This document shows, in pieces, positions 32,661-41,030 of a DNA stretch of 64,000 bases (position 1 is the first letter of the stretch; each line of letters starts with the position of its first letter). Origin of the DNA: Chryseosolibacter sp964493505 (GTDB lineage Bacteria > Bacteroidota > Bacteroidia > Cytophagales > Cyclobacteriaceae). The notes beneath the pieces are model-generated. The model had not been told where the DNA came from. It ran no database searches and saw only the letters and a list, made by a program, of their open reading frames with translations. A program made the translations under genes and the position numbers. Where the stretch lies: assembly GCA_964493505.1 (NCBI GenBank), contig CAZBNP010000009.1, positions 62,001 through 126,000 on the forward strand, in the 5' to 3' direction.

Positions 32661-34937
32661 TTAGTTCTCGATGATCCGCAGCTTTGCAAAGCTCAATAAC
32701 AGTGTTTTTTCGCCCACTTCCCTGAAGTTGATCCGCGCTTTCCGGTCGGCGCCGGAGAGGTCCATGGTCACGACGGTGCCAAAGCCGAACCGCGGATGCT
32801 CCACTTTCATGCCTGCCTCCAGAGCCGACGTATCGCTCGGTGTAAAGTCGCTCGGCGCCCGATAGGCAATTTTCTTAGGCGGGGGAGGAGTGGAGGAGAT
32901 GTTCTTTTTAATGCCATTGATAAGGCTTTTCGCATATTGGCTCGGCGGTGGGGCCGACTCCACTGCGCCAGACCGTGTATGCAGCTTGATGAAATCCGGG
33001 TTCACATCGTCGAGAAAGCGACTCGGTTCACAGTTTTTCAGACGGCCATAACGATAGCGCGTTAATGCATAGCTAAAGAACAAGCGCTTTTGGGCCCGGG
33101 TGATCGCTACATAAAACAGCCTTCGCTCTTCTTCCAGGTCGGCCCGGCTGCTCAGCATCATCTGGGATGGGAAAAGGTCTTCTTCGAGGCCGCAGATGTA
33201 GACGTGGTTGAATTCAAGACCCTTCGCCATGTGGATTGTCATCAGGGTCACCTTGTCAGGGTCCTTGTCTTTATCTTCATCCTGGCCCGTGACGAGCGAC
33301 ACTTCCTGGAGAAATGCCCCGAGTGACTTGTCTTCGCGCTCCGGGCTGTCGGTGAATTCTTTTATAGCGTTCAATAATTCCTGAACGTTCTCATATCGGC
33401 TTAGTCCCTCGACAGTCTTATCTTCATACAGTTCCCGCAGCAAGCCGGAGCTTTTGGCAACTTCAAAGGCGGCGTCATAGGCATCCTTACGCTCCAGTTC
33501 GAGGTTGAAACGCGTGATCATCGCTACGAAATCGGAGATTGGCCCGGCTGCTCTTCCGCCGACGAATGGTGACGGGTTTTGCAATATCTCCCAGATAGAA
33601 GTACCGTGGTCGTTGGCGGCCACGATGATCTTGTCGACGGTGCTATCGCCAATTCCCCGTTTCGGTAAATTGATAATCCTCCTGAACGAAGCTTCGTCCT
33701 GTTGATTGATTGAATATCGCAGGTAGGCGAGCAGGTCTTTTATCTCCTTGCGTTGATAGAATGAAAGTCCTCCGATGACCTTATACCGGATGTTCATGCG
33801 GCGTAGCGCTTCCTCAATGGCGCGCGACTGGCTGTTGGTTCGGTAGAGTATTGTGAAATCACTGAACTTCAGCTGGTGTTGCATTTTCTCTTCAAAGATC
33901 GAGGATGCGATGAGCCTTCCTTCCTCGTTGTCTGAAACCGCCTTGATCAGTTCGATGAGATTGCCTTCTTCGTTCTGCGTCCATACATTTTTCGGAATCT
34001 GCGCACGGTTGCGCTTGATCACCGAGTTGGCGGCATTAACGATATTTTGGGTTGAGCGGTAGTTCTGCTCCAGCTTGTAAACTTTCAGGTCGGGATAGTC
34101 GCGCTCGAAATTCAGGATGTTGCTGATGTCGGCACCCCGGAACGCATAGATACTCTGCGCGTCGTCTCCGACCACGCAAATATTCCTACGCACAGATGCG
34201 AGCTTCCGGATGATGTAGTACTGGCACAGATTCGTGTCCTGAAACTCGTCGACGAGCACGTAGTGAATACGTTGTTGGTACTTGTTGAGCACTCCGAGAT
34301 GTTCCTTGAAGAGCTTGTCGGTGTTGAACAGCAGATCGTCAAAATCCATCGCCCCCGACTTAAAACAACGAAGGGCATAGGCGCGGTAGATCCTACCCAG
34401 CTCCGGACGCATGTTGGCGGCGTCGTCGCCCATCAACTCCGCGTTTCCGAGATATTCCTCCCAGCCGATAAGTCTGTTCTTCGCCGCAGAGATCCGGTTG
34501 TAGACGGTATTCGGTTTATAAGCGGTATCGTCGAGTCCCATCTCTTTGACGATTGACCTTATCAGCGACTTTGCGTCGTCGACATCGTAGATGGTGAAGT
34601 TGTTGGGGTATCCGAGATGATGGGCTTCGGCGCGGAGGATACGCGCGAACACCGAGTGGAATGTTCCCATCCACAGATTTCGCGCGTCGCTTCCCACAAT
34701 CGTTTCAATCCGCTCGCGCATTTCCTTTGCAGCCTTGTTGGTGAAGGTAAGCGCCATAATGTTGAACGGATCCACGTCTTTGCTCTGGATCAGGTGTGCA
34801 ATACGATAGGTAAGGACACGAGTCTTACCCGACCCCGCGCCTGCTATCAGCATACAAGGGCCTTCGGTATTGATCACACCCTCCCGCTGAGGATCATTCA
34901 AGCTTTCTAGATATTCCATGTTGGGATTAACGCTCAT
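32661..34937 (-). CDS. UvrD/PcrA-type DNA helicase
   Basis: A superfamily 1A 3'-5' helicase of 758 residues, acting in nucleotide-excision repair and replication fork maintenance. Motifs in order: Q motif LNDPQREGV, Walker A AGAGSGKTRVL, LTFTNKAAKEM, VDEFQDTN, VVGDDAQSIYAFRGA, LEQNYRSTQNI, VTLMTIHMAKGLEF and VAITRAQKRLF, with a C-terminal linker and Tudor-like end (GMKVEHPRFGFGTVVTMD) typical of PcrA. The ATG at 34935-34937 (MSVNPNMEYLESLND) is used; a GTG 4 codons upstream is possible. A palindrome overlaps its promoter. Confidence 0.95.
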   Translation of the reverse strand: MSVNPNMEYLESLNDPQREGVINTEGPCMLIAGAGSGKTRVLTYRIAHLIQSKDVDPFNIMALTFTNKAAKEMRERIETIVGSDARNLWMGTFHSVFARILRAEAHHLGYPNNFTIYDVDDAKSLIRSIVKEMGLDDTAYKPNTVYNRISAAKNRLIGWEEYLGNAELMGDDAANMRPELGRIYRAYALRCFKSGAMDFDDLLFNTDKLFKEHLGVLNKYQQRIHYVLVDEFQDTNLCQYYIIRKLASVRRNICVVGDDAQSIYAFRGADISNILNFERDYPDLKVYKLEQNYRSTQNIVNAANSVIKRNRAQIPKNVWTQNEEGNLIELIKAVSDNEEGRLIASSIFEEKMQHQLKFSDFTILYRTNSQSRAIEEALRRMNIRYKVIGGLSFYQRKEIKDLLAYLRYSINQQDEASFRRIINLPKRGIGDSTVDKIIVAANDHGTSIWEILQNPSPFVGGRAAGPISDFVAMITRFNLELERKDAYDAAFEVAKSSGLLRELYEDKTVEGLSRYENVQELLNAIKEFTDSPEREDKSLGAFLQEVSLVTGQDEDKDKDPDKVTLMTIHMAKGLEFNHVYICGLEEDLFPSQMMLSSRADLEEERRLFYVAITRAQKRLFFSYALTRYRYGRLKNCEPSRFLDDVNPDFIKLHTRSGAVESAPPPSQYAKSLINGIKKNISSTPPPPKKIAYRAPSDFTPSDTSALEAGMKVEHPRFGFGTVVTMDLSGADRKARINFREVGEKTLLLSFAKLRIIEN

Positions 34938-35247
34938 CGCCGGGCGCACGCTCTGTCGCTATCAGGCTGTATTAAACCTGTAATTCTATGCAAAAGTATT
35001 GTCGATTCCGACAGGAGTGCACATTTTTCAACCAATCAATTGTCATCTTCAGGATCGATGGCGTCGTTGTCCATTTTCGCTGCGGCAGGTTTCATCATTC
35101 AAAACGCAACCCTGGTTTTTTGGTTCCCGGTCGGTCCGCCCTGGCGGCAATATAGATTCCTCGGTTTTATTCCGTTATTTTGTGGGTTGTGATCGTTTAT
35201 CGCCGGGGTTGTCCGGCTTGCGGTCGCTTCATTCAAATTATTCGATT
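34938..35247. other. Divergent intergenic region between the helicase and DUF3109 genes
   Basis: About 310 bases. It holds a likely helicase promoter (34991-34998) with an adjoining palindrome. The rest shows no conserved gene: an open frame continues upstream of the DUF3109 ATG but encodes nothing family-like. Confidence 0.5.
34991..35013 (-). promoter_or_regulatory. Helicase promoter with palindrome in the spacer
   Basis: TACTTTTG on the minus strand (34991-34998) matches TAnnTTTG. Directly upstream, TGTCG-ATTC-CGACA (35000-35013) is a perfect 5-bp inverted repeat occupying the place of the promoter spacer, as a repressor site would. No clear -33 TTG is present. Confidence 0.5.
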
Positions 35248-35814
35248 ATGATCAAGATAGGAGAGGTCCTGGTTTCAGATGATGTTCGCGACAAGGAATT
35301 TGTGTGTAATCTCGATAAATGCAAAGGAGCCTGTTGTGTGGAAGGTGACTTCGGCGCACCGCTGGACGAGGATGAACTCCCGATTCTCGAAGAAATCTAT
35401 CCGGTGGTGAAGCCCTATCTGACGGAGAAAGCGATCAGGACCATCGAAAAGGAAGGCACTCACACCATTGACGATGACGGCGAATACTGTACACCGGTGG
35501 TGGAGGGACGGGAATGCGCCTATGCCATCTATGACAAAAAGGGTATTTTGAAATGCGCCATCGAACAGGCCTACAACGATGGAAAGCTCAAGTGGAAGAA
35601 GCCGATCTCCTGCCACCTTTACCCGATTCGTATTACCTCCAAAAAGGGTTTTGAAGCACTGAACTACAATAAGTGGCACATTTGTTCACCCGCGTGCGTC
35701 CTCGGAAAAGAGTTACAGGTTCCGGTCTACAGGTTCCTGAAAGATCCTCTTATCCGGAAGTATGGCGAGAAATGGTATGGAGAGCTGGTGGAGGCGATCG
35801 AGGGGAATCGGTAG
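35248..35814 (+). CDS. DUF3109 family cysteine-rich protein
   Basis: A 188-residue protein starting MIKIGEVLVSDDVRDKEF, with conserved Cys groups CNLDKCKGACC, YCTPVVEGRECAY, KCAI, SCHLYP and CSPAC. The pattern is that of DUF3109, and the spacing suggests metal or iron-sulfur binding; no experimental function is known to me. The ATG at 35248 is the family start, while the frame is open upstream without homology. It ends 4 bases before the convergent accC. Confidence 0.88.
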   Translation: MIKIGEVLVSDDVRDKEFVCNLDKCKGACCVEGDFGAPLDEDELPILEEIYPVVKPYLTEKAIRTIEKEGTHTIDDDGEYCTPVVEGRECAYAIYDKKGILKCAIEQAYNDGKLKWKKPISCHLYPIRITSKKGFEALNYNKWHICSPACVLGKELQVPVYRFLKDPLIRKYGEKWYGELVEAIEGNR

Positions 35815-35818
35815 CCGG

Positions 35819-37171
35819 TTATGATCCGATCGTTGAAAAATCAAAAGATGTCTCCAGAAAATTCGTAGTGAATTTTCCTGATTTGAACGTAGGGTTGTCC
35901 ATCAGAGCAATATGGAATGGTATCGTGGTTTTGACGCCTTCGATCACAAATTCCTGGAGTGCGCGTTTCATGCGTGTCATAACTTCTTCCCGTGACTGAC
36001 CGGTAACGATGAGTTTGGCGATCATAGAGTCATAGTTCGGCGGGATGGTATAACCGGCATATACGTGGCTATCGATGCGCACGCCGTGTCCGCCGGGCAT
36101 GTGGAGGTTTGTGATTTTTCCCGGAGAAGGCCTGAATCCGTTGGCGGGATCCTCGGCGTTGATACGACACTCCATCGCGAAGAGATTCGGGAAATAGTTG
36201 GTCCCGGAGATTGGCACGCCGGCGGCTACTTTTATTTGTTCCTTGATCAGGTCGTAGTCGGTGACCTCTTCGGTGATCGGATGTTCTACCTGGATACGGG
36301 TGTTCATTTCCATGAAGTAGAAATTTCCATGCTTGTCGACGAGAAACTCGATGGTTCCGGCTCCTTCGTACTTGATGGCTTTGGCGCCTTTGATGGCGGC
36401 GTCGCCCATCCGTTCACGCAATTCCTGGCTGACAGCGGGTGAAGGGGTTTCTTCCACCAGCTTCTGATGACGTCGCTGTATAGAGCAGTCGCGTTCGGAG
36501 AGGTGGCACACCTTTCCGTATTGATCGCCAACGATCTGGATCTCGATGTGACGGGGTTCTTCAATGAATTTCTCAAGATATAATCCGTCGTTGCCGAATG
36601 CAGCACCTGCTTCGCGGCGTGCATCGTCCCAGGCCTTTTTAAACCCACTTTCTTCGTTGACGATGCGCATACCTTTTCCGCCCCCGCCGGCAGTAGCCTT
36701 AAGGATAACAGGATATCCGATCTCTTTCGCGAGTTTCTGACCTTCCTCTATCGACGTCAGCAACCCGTCAGAGCCGGGAATCGTCGGCACGCCTGCCTTC
36801 TTCATCGTATCTTTTGCTGTAGACTTGTCGCCCATAGCCTGAATCATTTCAGGTGTGGGGCCGATGAACTTGATGCCGTATTCGTGGCAGATTGCTGAGA
36901 ACTCTGCGCGTTCCGACAAGAAGCCGTAGCCGGGATGAATAGCATCGGCGTTGGTGATTTCCGCCGCGCTGATTATCCGCGGAATATTCAGGTATGAATC
37001 TTTGCTCTGTGCGCCGCCGATACAAACCGCTTCATCCGCGAAGCGAACGTGCAGGCTTTCACGGTCAGCCGTAGAATAGACAGCTACGGTTTGGATATCC
37101 ATTTCGCGGCACGTGCGAATGATTCGCAGCGCGATTTCACCGCGATTGGCAATGAGTATTTTTTTGAACAT
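35819..37171 (-). CDS. accC: Biotin carboxylase subunit of acetyl-CoA carboxylase
   Basis: AccC carboxylates the biotin on AccB using ATP and bicarbonate, the first half of malonyl-CoA synthesis. The 450-residue ATP-grasp enzyme has MFKKILIANRGEIALRIIRT at the start, the nucleotide loop KATAGGGGKGMRIV, the E-rich metal site FMEMNTRIQVEHPITEEVT and the C-terminal domain ending in FKSGKFTTNFLE. The ATG at 37169-37171 is the conserved start. It follows accB by about 95 bases in a minus-strand run with efp and fabH. Confidence 0.97.
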   Translation of the reverse strand: MFKKILIANRGEIALRIIRTCREMDIQTVAVYSTADRESLHVRFADEAVCIGGAQSKDSYLNIPRIISAAEITNADAIHPGYGFLSERAEFSAICHEYGIKFIGPTPEMIQAMGDKSTAKDTMKKAGVPTIPGSDGLLTSIEEGQKLAKEIGYPVILKATAGGGGKGMRIVNEESGFKKAWDDARREAGAAFGNDGLYLEKFIEEPRHIEIQIVGDQYGKVCHLSERDCSIQRRHQKLVEETPSPAVSQELRERMGDAAIKGAKAIKYEGAGTIEFLVDKHGNFYFMEMNTRIQVEHPITEEVTDYDLIKEQIKVAAGVPISGTNYFPNLFAMECRINAEDPANGFRPSPGKITNLHMPGGHGVRIDSHVYAGYTIPPNYDSMIAKLIVTGQSREEVMTRMKRALQEFVIEGVKTTIPFHIALMDNPTFKSGKFTTNFLETSFDFSTIGS

Positions 37172-37266
37172 GAATTCCATTATCAAACCCCGGCGCCCGC
37201 ATTACTGCGGGAAAAAATTAGTAGATGATTTTCTTATTACGCTATGTCTTACCGTGCGATGGCGCA

Positions 37267-37836
37267 CTAGTCGGGTTCAACTACAAACAACACCTGGTCA
37301 TATTCCACCGGAGTTGCGTTTTCGACCATCATCCTTACAACCGTTCCCGATACTTCCGACTCTATTTCATTGAAAAGTTTCATAGCCTCAATGATGCATA
37401 CGGTTTGCCCTTTGGTGACCTTATCGCCTACGTTGATGAACGGAGGAGTGTCCGGGCTCGATGAGCGATAGAACGTACCGATCATTGGCGATTTGATGTC
37501 TACCGTGTTGCTGGCGGCTTCGGGCACAGACGTTTTCAGGGTAGGCGGCGGAGAAGTCTGCTGAACGACCGGTGCTCCGGCTGCGGTTTGTGGCAGGGGA
37601 GTAGCGGATGTCGGGCTTTTGTAGATCTTCTGATCGGGCTCCCGTTTTACATGGAGCTTCAGCTCGATCGTTTCAATGTTGACTTCATTGAGTCCGGACT
37701 TCGCGATGAAGTCGATCAGGTCCCGGATTTCCGCGGTTTTCATCGCTTGTTTTGACGATGAAGCGGATGCGGGTGCTGCCCGCTGTGTTTTCGCTACTTT
37801 TTTCGATGTTGATTTTGACGTGCGACTTTTGCTCAT
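37267..37836 (-). CDS. accB: Biotin carboxyl carrier protein of acetyl-CoA carboxylase
   Basis: A 189-residue carrier protein. A Ser/Lys/Ala-rich N-terminus (1-31) precedes the BCCP domain start EIRDLIDFIAKSGLNEVNIE. A Pro/Thr/Ala linker (about 75-110) leads to the biotinyl domain with SPMIGTFYRSSSPDTPPFINVGD and the biotinylated Lys153 in CIIEAMKLFNE. The N-terminal extension may be real, or translation may begin at MKTAEIRD (residue 32). efp is 4 bases upstream and accC downstream, as in many Bacteroidota. Confidence 0.97.
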   Translation of the reverse strand: MSKSRTSKSTSKKVAKTQRAAPASASSSKQAMKTAEIRDLIDFIAKSGLNEVNIETIELKLHVKREPDQKIYKSPTSATPLPQTAAGAPVVQQTSPPPTLKTSVPEAASNTVDIKSPMIGTFYRSSSPDTPPFINVGDKVTKGQTVCIIEAMKLFNEIESEVSGTVVRMMVENATPVEYDQVLFVVEPD

Positions 37837-37840
37837 AATA

Positions 37841-38404
37841 TTATTTTACACGTTCTACGTAGGCACCTGTGCGGGTATCTATTTTTATTTTCTCTCCGGT
37901 ATTGATGAACAGGGGCACACGAACTTCGGCACCATTTTCCAGGGTCGCCGGTTTGAGTGTGCGCGTTGCTGTATCGCCCTGCACGCCGGGCTCCGTATAT
38001 TGTACTTCCAGGACCACATGTGCCGGAGCTTCCGCCGTGATAGGATTTGTTCCATCTTCAAATGCAATAAGGATTGTAATTCCTTCTTTGATGAATTTGC
38101 CCGAATCGCCCAGCAGTACTTTGTCGATGTAAACCTGGTCAAACGTCTGATTGTCCATGCACACCAGGCTTTCGCCGTCCTGGTAGAGGTATTGATACTC
38201 TTTTGTTTCGATCCGCAGGATCTCGATATCATCGCCTGGCCGGAAACGGTTTTCCGCGATCTTTCCGTTGCGGATGTTCCGCATTTTTACCTGATAGAAT
38301 GCCCTCAGATTGCCGGGAGTCCTGTGTTGCAGTTCTTCAACCTGCATCACCTCGCCGTTGTAGCGTACAAAGTTGCCTTTGCTGAGATCGGATACTGTTG
38401 CCAT
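37841..38404 (-). CDS. efp: Translation elongation factor P
   Basis: EF-P helps ribosomes past polyproline stretches. The 187-residue protein has the three beta-barrel domains, beginning ATVSDLSKGNFVRYNGEVM, and the tip loop at about residues 29-34 reads HRTPGNLRAF, with Arg/Asn rather than the lysine of the PGKG loop. The lysylation or rhamnosylation Lys/Arg site is therefore probably Arg or unmodified; this deserves an alignment check. It ends with GEKIKIDTRTGAYVERV. It lies 74 bases downstream of fabH and 4 bases before accB. Confidence 0.95.
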   Translation of the reverse strand: MATVSDLSKGNFVRYNGEVMQVEELQHRTPGNLRAFYQVKMRNIRNGKIAENRFRPGDDIEILRIETKEYQYLYQDGESLVCMDNQTFDQVYIDKVLLGDSGKFIKEGITILIAFEDGTNPITAEAPAHVVLEVQYTEPGVQGDTATRTLKPATLENGAEVRVPLFINTGEKIKIDTRTGAYVERVK

Positions 38405-38478
38405 GCTGAAATAAACGACTTTAAGTTACAAATCAATCAAAATAAGCGAAAACGACAAAACCTTGTGCAAGGTAGGCC

Positions 38479-39471
38479 TTAATTGTAAGCCCACTTCAAA
38501 TAAACCGCACCCCAGGTAAAACCACCTCCAAAGGCAGCCATGATCACATTGTCTCCTTTTTTCAGCTTCTTCTCGTAGTCCCACAGCAACAGCGGGATCG
38601 TTCCCGCGGTCGTATTCCCATAGCGCTCGATATTCATCATGACCTTATCATCCGTGATGCCTATTCGCTGTGCCGTCGCGTCAATGATGCGTTTGTTTGC
38701 CTGATGGGGTGCCAGCCAGTCGATCGTCTGCGGTGTGAGATTGTTGCGCGCGGCGATCTGTGCTGCCACGTCGGCCATATTAGTAACCGCGAACTTGTAG
38801 ACCGCGGCTCCCTCCTGGTAAACGAAGTGCTGCCGCTCTTCAACCGTTTCAATCGACGCCGGTCTTCGACTCCCTCCGGCTTTCATGTGAAGATAGGTTT
38901 CTCCCGTGCCGTCACTTCGCAGCACAGAGTCTATAATACCTACATCTTCTGTCGTGCCTTCGAGCAGAACGCATCCGGCGCCATCGCCGAAAATTATACA
39001 CGTTGTCCGGTCGGTATAGTCAACTATAGACGACATTTTATCACCGCCTACCACGACTACTTTCTTATATCGTCCTGATTCTATAAAGGTCGCTCCTGTG
39101 GTCAGGGCGAAGAGGAACCCGGAACACGCCGCGCCCATATCAAAGCTGAACGCATTTACAGCGCCTACAGCTGTAGCCACAACGTTGGCTGTGGCCGGGA
39201 AAGTCATATCCGCTGTGACCGTCGCAAAGATAAGCAGGTCTATCTCTGCAGGATCGGTTTGGGTCTTGGCGAGCATTTCCCTGACCGCCTTAATACCCAT
39301 CACCGATACGCCCTGATCTTTTCCCTTTAATATCCGCCGCTCTTTGATACCGGTACGGGTGGTGATCCATTCATCGCTGGTCTCGACCATGGTTTCCAGT
39401 TCCTGGTTTGTAAGAATATAGTCTGGAATATACCCGCCAACGCCTGTGATGGCAGCCCTGATCTTATTCAT
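38479..39471 (-). CDS. fabH: 3-oxoacyl-ACP synthase III (FabH)
   Basis: FabH condenses acetyl-CoA or a branched acyl-CoA with malonyl-ACP to start fatty acid chains. The 330-residue thiolase-fold enzyme has catalytic Cys116 in DMGAACSGFLFAL, His in APHQANKRIIDA and Asn in YGNTTAGTIPLLL. In Bacteroidota, FabH commonly accepts branched starters; that cannot be read here. It lies between rpmF (with a terminator in the gap) and efp. The plsX gene that often sits between rpmF and fabH is not present. Confidence 0.97.
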   Translation of the reverse strand: MNKIRAAITGVGGYIPDYILTNQELETMVETSDEWITTRTGIKERRILKGKDQGVSVMGIKAVREMLAKTQTDPAEIDLLIFATVTADMTFPATANVVATAVGAVNAFSFDMGAACSGFLFALTTGATFIESGRYKKVVVVGGDKMSSIVDYTDRTTCIIFGDGAGCVLLEGTTEDVGIIDSVLRSDGTGETYLHMKAGGSRRPASIETVEERQHFVYQEGAAVYKFAVTNMADVAAQIAARNNLTPQTIDWLAPHQANKRIIDATAQRIGITDDKVMMNIERYGNTTAGTIPLLLWDYEKKLKKGDNVIMAAFGGGFTWGAVYLKWAYN

Positions 39472-39548
39472 ATTGTTATGGAGTTATTATTTGGTTTGTC
39501 AGAGGACGCAAAATTCAAAACCGGATTAGAATGCTCACCGCCAAAATG

Positions 39549-39579
39549 AAAAAAGCCCGAGTACCTCGAGCAGTTTTTT
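39549..39579 (-). terminator. Intrinsic terminator between rpmF and fabH
   Basis: On the minus strand GCTCGAG-GTA-CTCGGGC forms a 7-bp stem with one mismatch, flanked by AAAAAACT and followed by TTTTTTC. It lies about 100 bases after rpmF and would separate yceD-rpmF from fabH-efp-accB-accC. Confidence 0.65.
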
Positions 39580-39679
39580 ACTACGATCTTCACTCAGGAT
39601 GAAATCAGAGCCTGAACGCTATTTTGAAACCACCGCAGGGGCAGTGCAACCACTTCTTCCGAATGCGCCGGCAATTTCA

Positions 39680-39871
39680 TTATGCCAGCACTTCTTTTTC
39701 CATGACTACTTTGCCCTTGAAATAAAGCTTCCCTTCGTGCCAAAACGCACGGTGAGGCAAATGGTGCTCGCCGGTCGTAGGGCAGACGGCCAGTTGCTTT
39801 GCCGTAGCTTTGTAGTGTGTTCTTCTCTTATCTCTACGGGTTTTCGAGGTTTTCCTTTTAGGATTTGGCAT
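39680..39871 (-). CDS. rpmF: Ribosomal protein bL32
   Basis: A 63-residue large-subunit ribosomal protein with the family start MPNPKRKTSKTRRDKRRTHYKA, the AVCPTTGEHHLPHRAF core and a Lys-rich end. One Cys remains (CPTTGE) where zinc-binding forms have four, so this is a partly non-zinc form. It is 12 bases downstream of yceD and shares its transcript. Confidence 0.97.
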   Translation of the reverse strand: MPNPKRKTSKTRRDKRRTHYKATAKQLAVCPTTGEHHLPHRAFWHEGKLYFKGKVVMEKEVLA

Positions 39872-39883
39872 ATCAAATACTGT

Positions 39884-40408
39884 TTATTTTAGCTTTTTTA
39901 GTATGTCCCAGCGAGGATCAGCGTTGTCGTCGCCGGAATTGTCTTCTTCCTTATCTTTCGAGGAATAAATAATCTTTCCTTCCGGACCTTCATCCTCTTC
40001 TTCCCGGAAGCGCGGATGGAGTTTTTTTATCGGGATCTCCAGTGCAATAAACTCATAAATATACTGCCCCAGTTCCAATTTCTCTGAATCGCGATGAATC
40101 ATCATGATTTCGTCGCTCAGTTCTTCGTCTCTGTCGCCGAACTTGAAGACAAGCTTTCGCTCGCTTTCGACCGGTTGTTCAAAAGGGTCGAGGCTTCTGT
40201 CACAGACCAGGTGCACGGTTCCGCGTATCGAAAAGGTAGCGTCGATCAATGTTTCCCGCTTATCCAGAACCACTTCCGCTGTCAGCGAGCCCTGTGATAC
40301 AAGACTCGACCCGTAGTGCCCGAAAAAGTCGTCACCCACTTCAAATCGGAAATGGTGCTCCTTGTTGGATAGACCGACAATATTTACCGTGTACGCCCTC
40401 GCTCCCAT
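39884..40408 (-). CDS. yceD: YceD/DUF177 family protein
   Basis: A 174-residue protein with the DUF177 (YceD) profile: an N-terminal beta region (VNIVGLSNKEHHFRFEVGDDFF), a central V-L-D-x-R region (TAEVVLDKRETLIDATFSIRGTVHLVCDRSLDPFEQPV) and a Glu/Asp-rich C-terminal tail. Family members are encoded beside rpmF throughout bacteria and are linked with 23S rRNA precursor levels in some species. A very good promoter lies 30 bases upstream. Confidence 0.93.
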   Translation of the reverse strand: MGARAYTVNIVGLSNKEHHFRFEVGDDFFGHYGSSLVSQGSLTAEVVLDKRETLIDATFSIRGTVHLVCDRSLDPFEQPVESERKLVFKFGDRDEELSDEIMMIHRDSEKLELGQYIYEFIALEIPIKKLHPRFREEEDEGPEGKIIYSSKDKEEDNSGDDNADPRWDILKKLK

Positions 40409-40436
40409 AGCCCGTCAGGCCATTAAAATAAGTCGG

Positions 40437-40467
40437 CAAATTTAGGATAATTAATGAAATGAACAAA
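40437..40467 (-). promoter_or_regulatory. Promoter of yceD-rpmF
   Basis: Minus-strand TTTG (40464-40467) is followed after 19 bases by TAAATTTG (40437-40444), an ideal Bacteroidota promoter. The 15 bases at 40430-40444 are identical to those at the lpxC-fabZ promoter (8760-8774). Confidence 0.78.
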
Positions 40468-40550
40468 GGTAGTCGGGGAAAGCCTGGCAAATCAGGCAAT
40501 TATCCGTTGAATAGTTTGAGCCGAAGGCGCAGATTGAAGGAAACCAGGGG

Positions 40551-40937
40551 CTAAACGAAGTCGCGGAGTGCTGATTGCTTGAACTCTTCGCGCGACTTTT
40601 TACCGTAGTTCTCAACGAAAAACTCAATAATATTCTTTTTGAATCCCAGTTTGATGGCGATGTTCCGTGCAAACAGCAATTCGCTGTCGAAAATATTCTG
40701 ATCGGCGAAGACCAGGTCTATGCTGGTCATGAGGTAGTCAAATTTCTGCTCAGCGGAGAGCGCCCCGAGGCTTTCTATCGGTTCGGGGTTCCGGATGAGA
40801 TCATTTACCATTTCTTCCGGAAAATGCCGTTCCTTAGCGATCCTGAAGATCATTTCCCGCTCAATCTTGGCAAAATGCTTGTCGGCTTCCGCCAGTTGAA
40901 TGAGAATGTTAAGCTGTTTCTTGGTGACGATATCCAT
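40551..40937 (-). CDS. TerB-like helical protein
   Basis: A 128-residue all-helical protein. TKKQLNILIQLAEADKHFAKIEREMIFRIA and DYLMTSIDLVFADQNIFDSELLFARNIAIKLGF are two copies of the acidic-helix pattern of the TerB family (tellurite-resistance-type domain; metal and membrane association has been proposed). The ATG at 40935-40937 is used. It lies about 90 bases downstream of pdxA on the opposite side from yceD and shares the minus strand with both. Its function is unknown. Confidence 0.75.
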   Translation of the reverse strand: MDIVTKKQLNILIQLAEADKHFAKIEREMIFRIAKERHFPEEMVNDLIRNPEPIESLGALSAEQKFDYLMTSIDLVFADQNIFDSELLFARNIAIKLGFKKNIIEFFVENYGKKSREEFKQSALRDFV

Positions 40938-41030
40938 CGACAAGTTTACTTAAGGTTAAAACTACTTTTTTTTAATCGCAACCTTCACCCTTACGGCTGG
41001 TAAAACGTTGTTTCGAGCACCCGATCCGTC

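Noticed and set aside
34999..35247. In-frame extension upstream of the DUF3109 gene
   Set aside because: The conserved family starts at the ATG at 35248; the upstream residues look like translated intergenic sequence with the helicase promoter inside.
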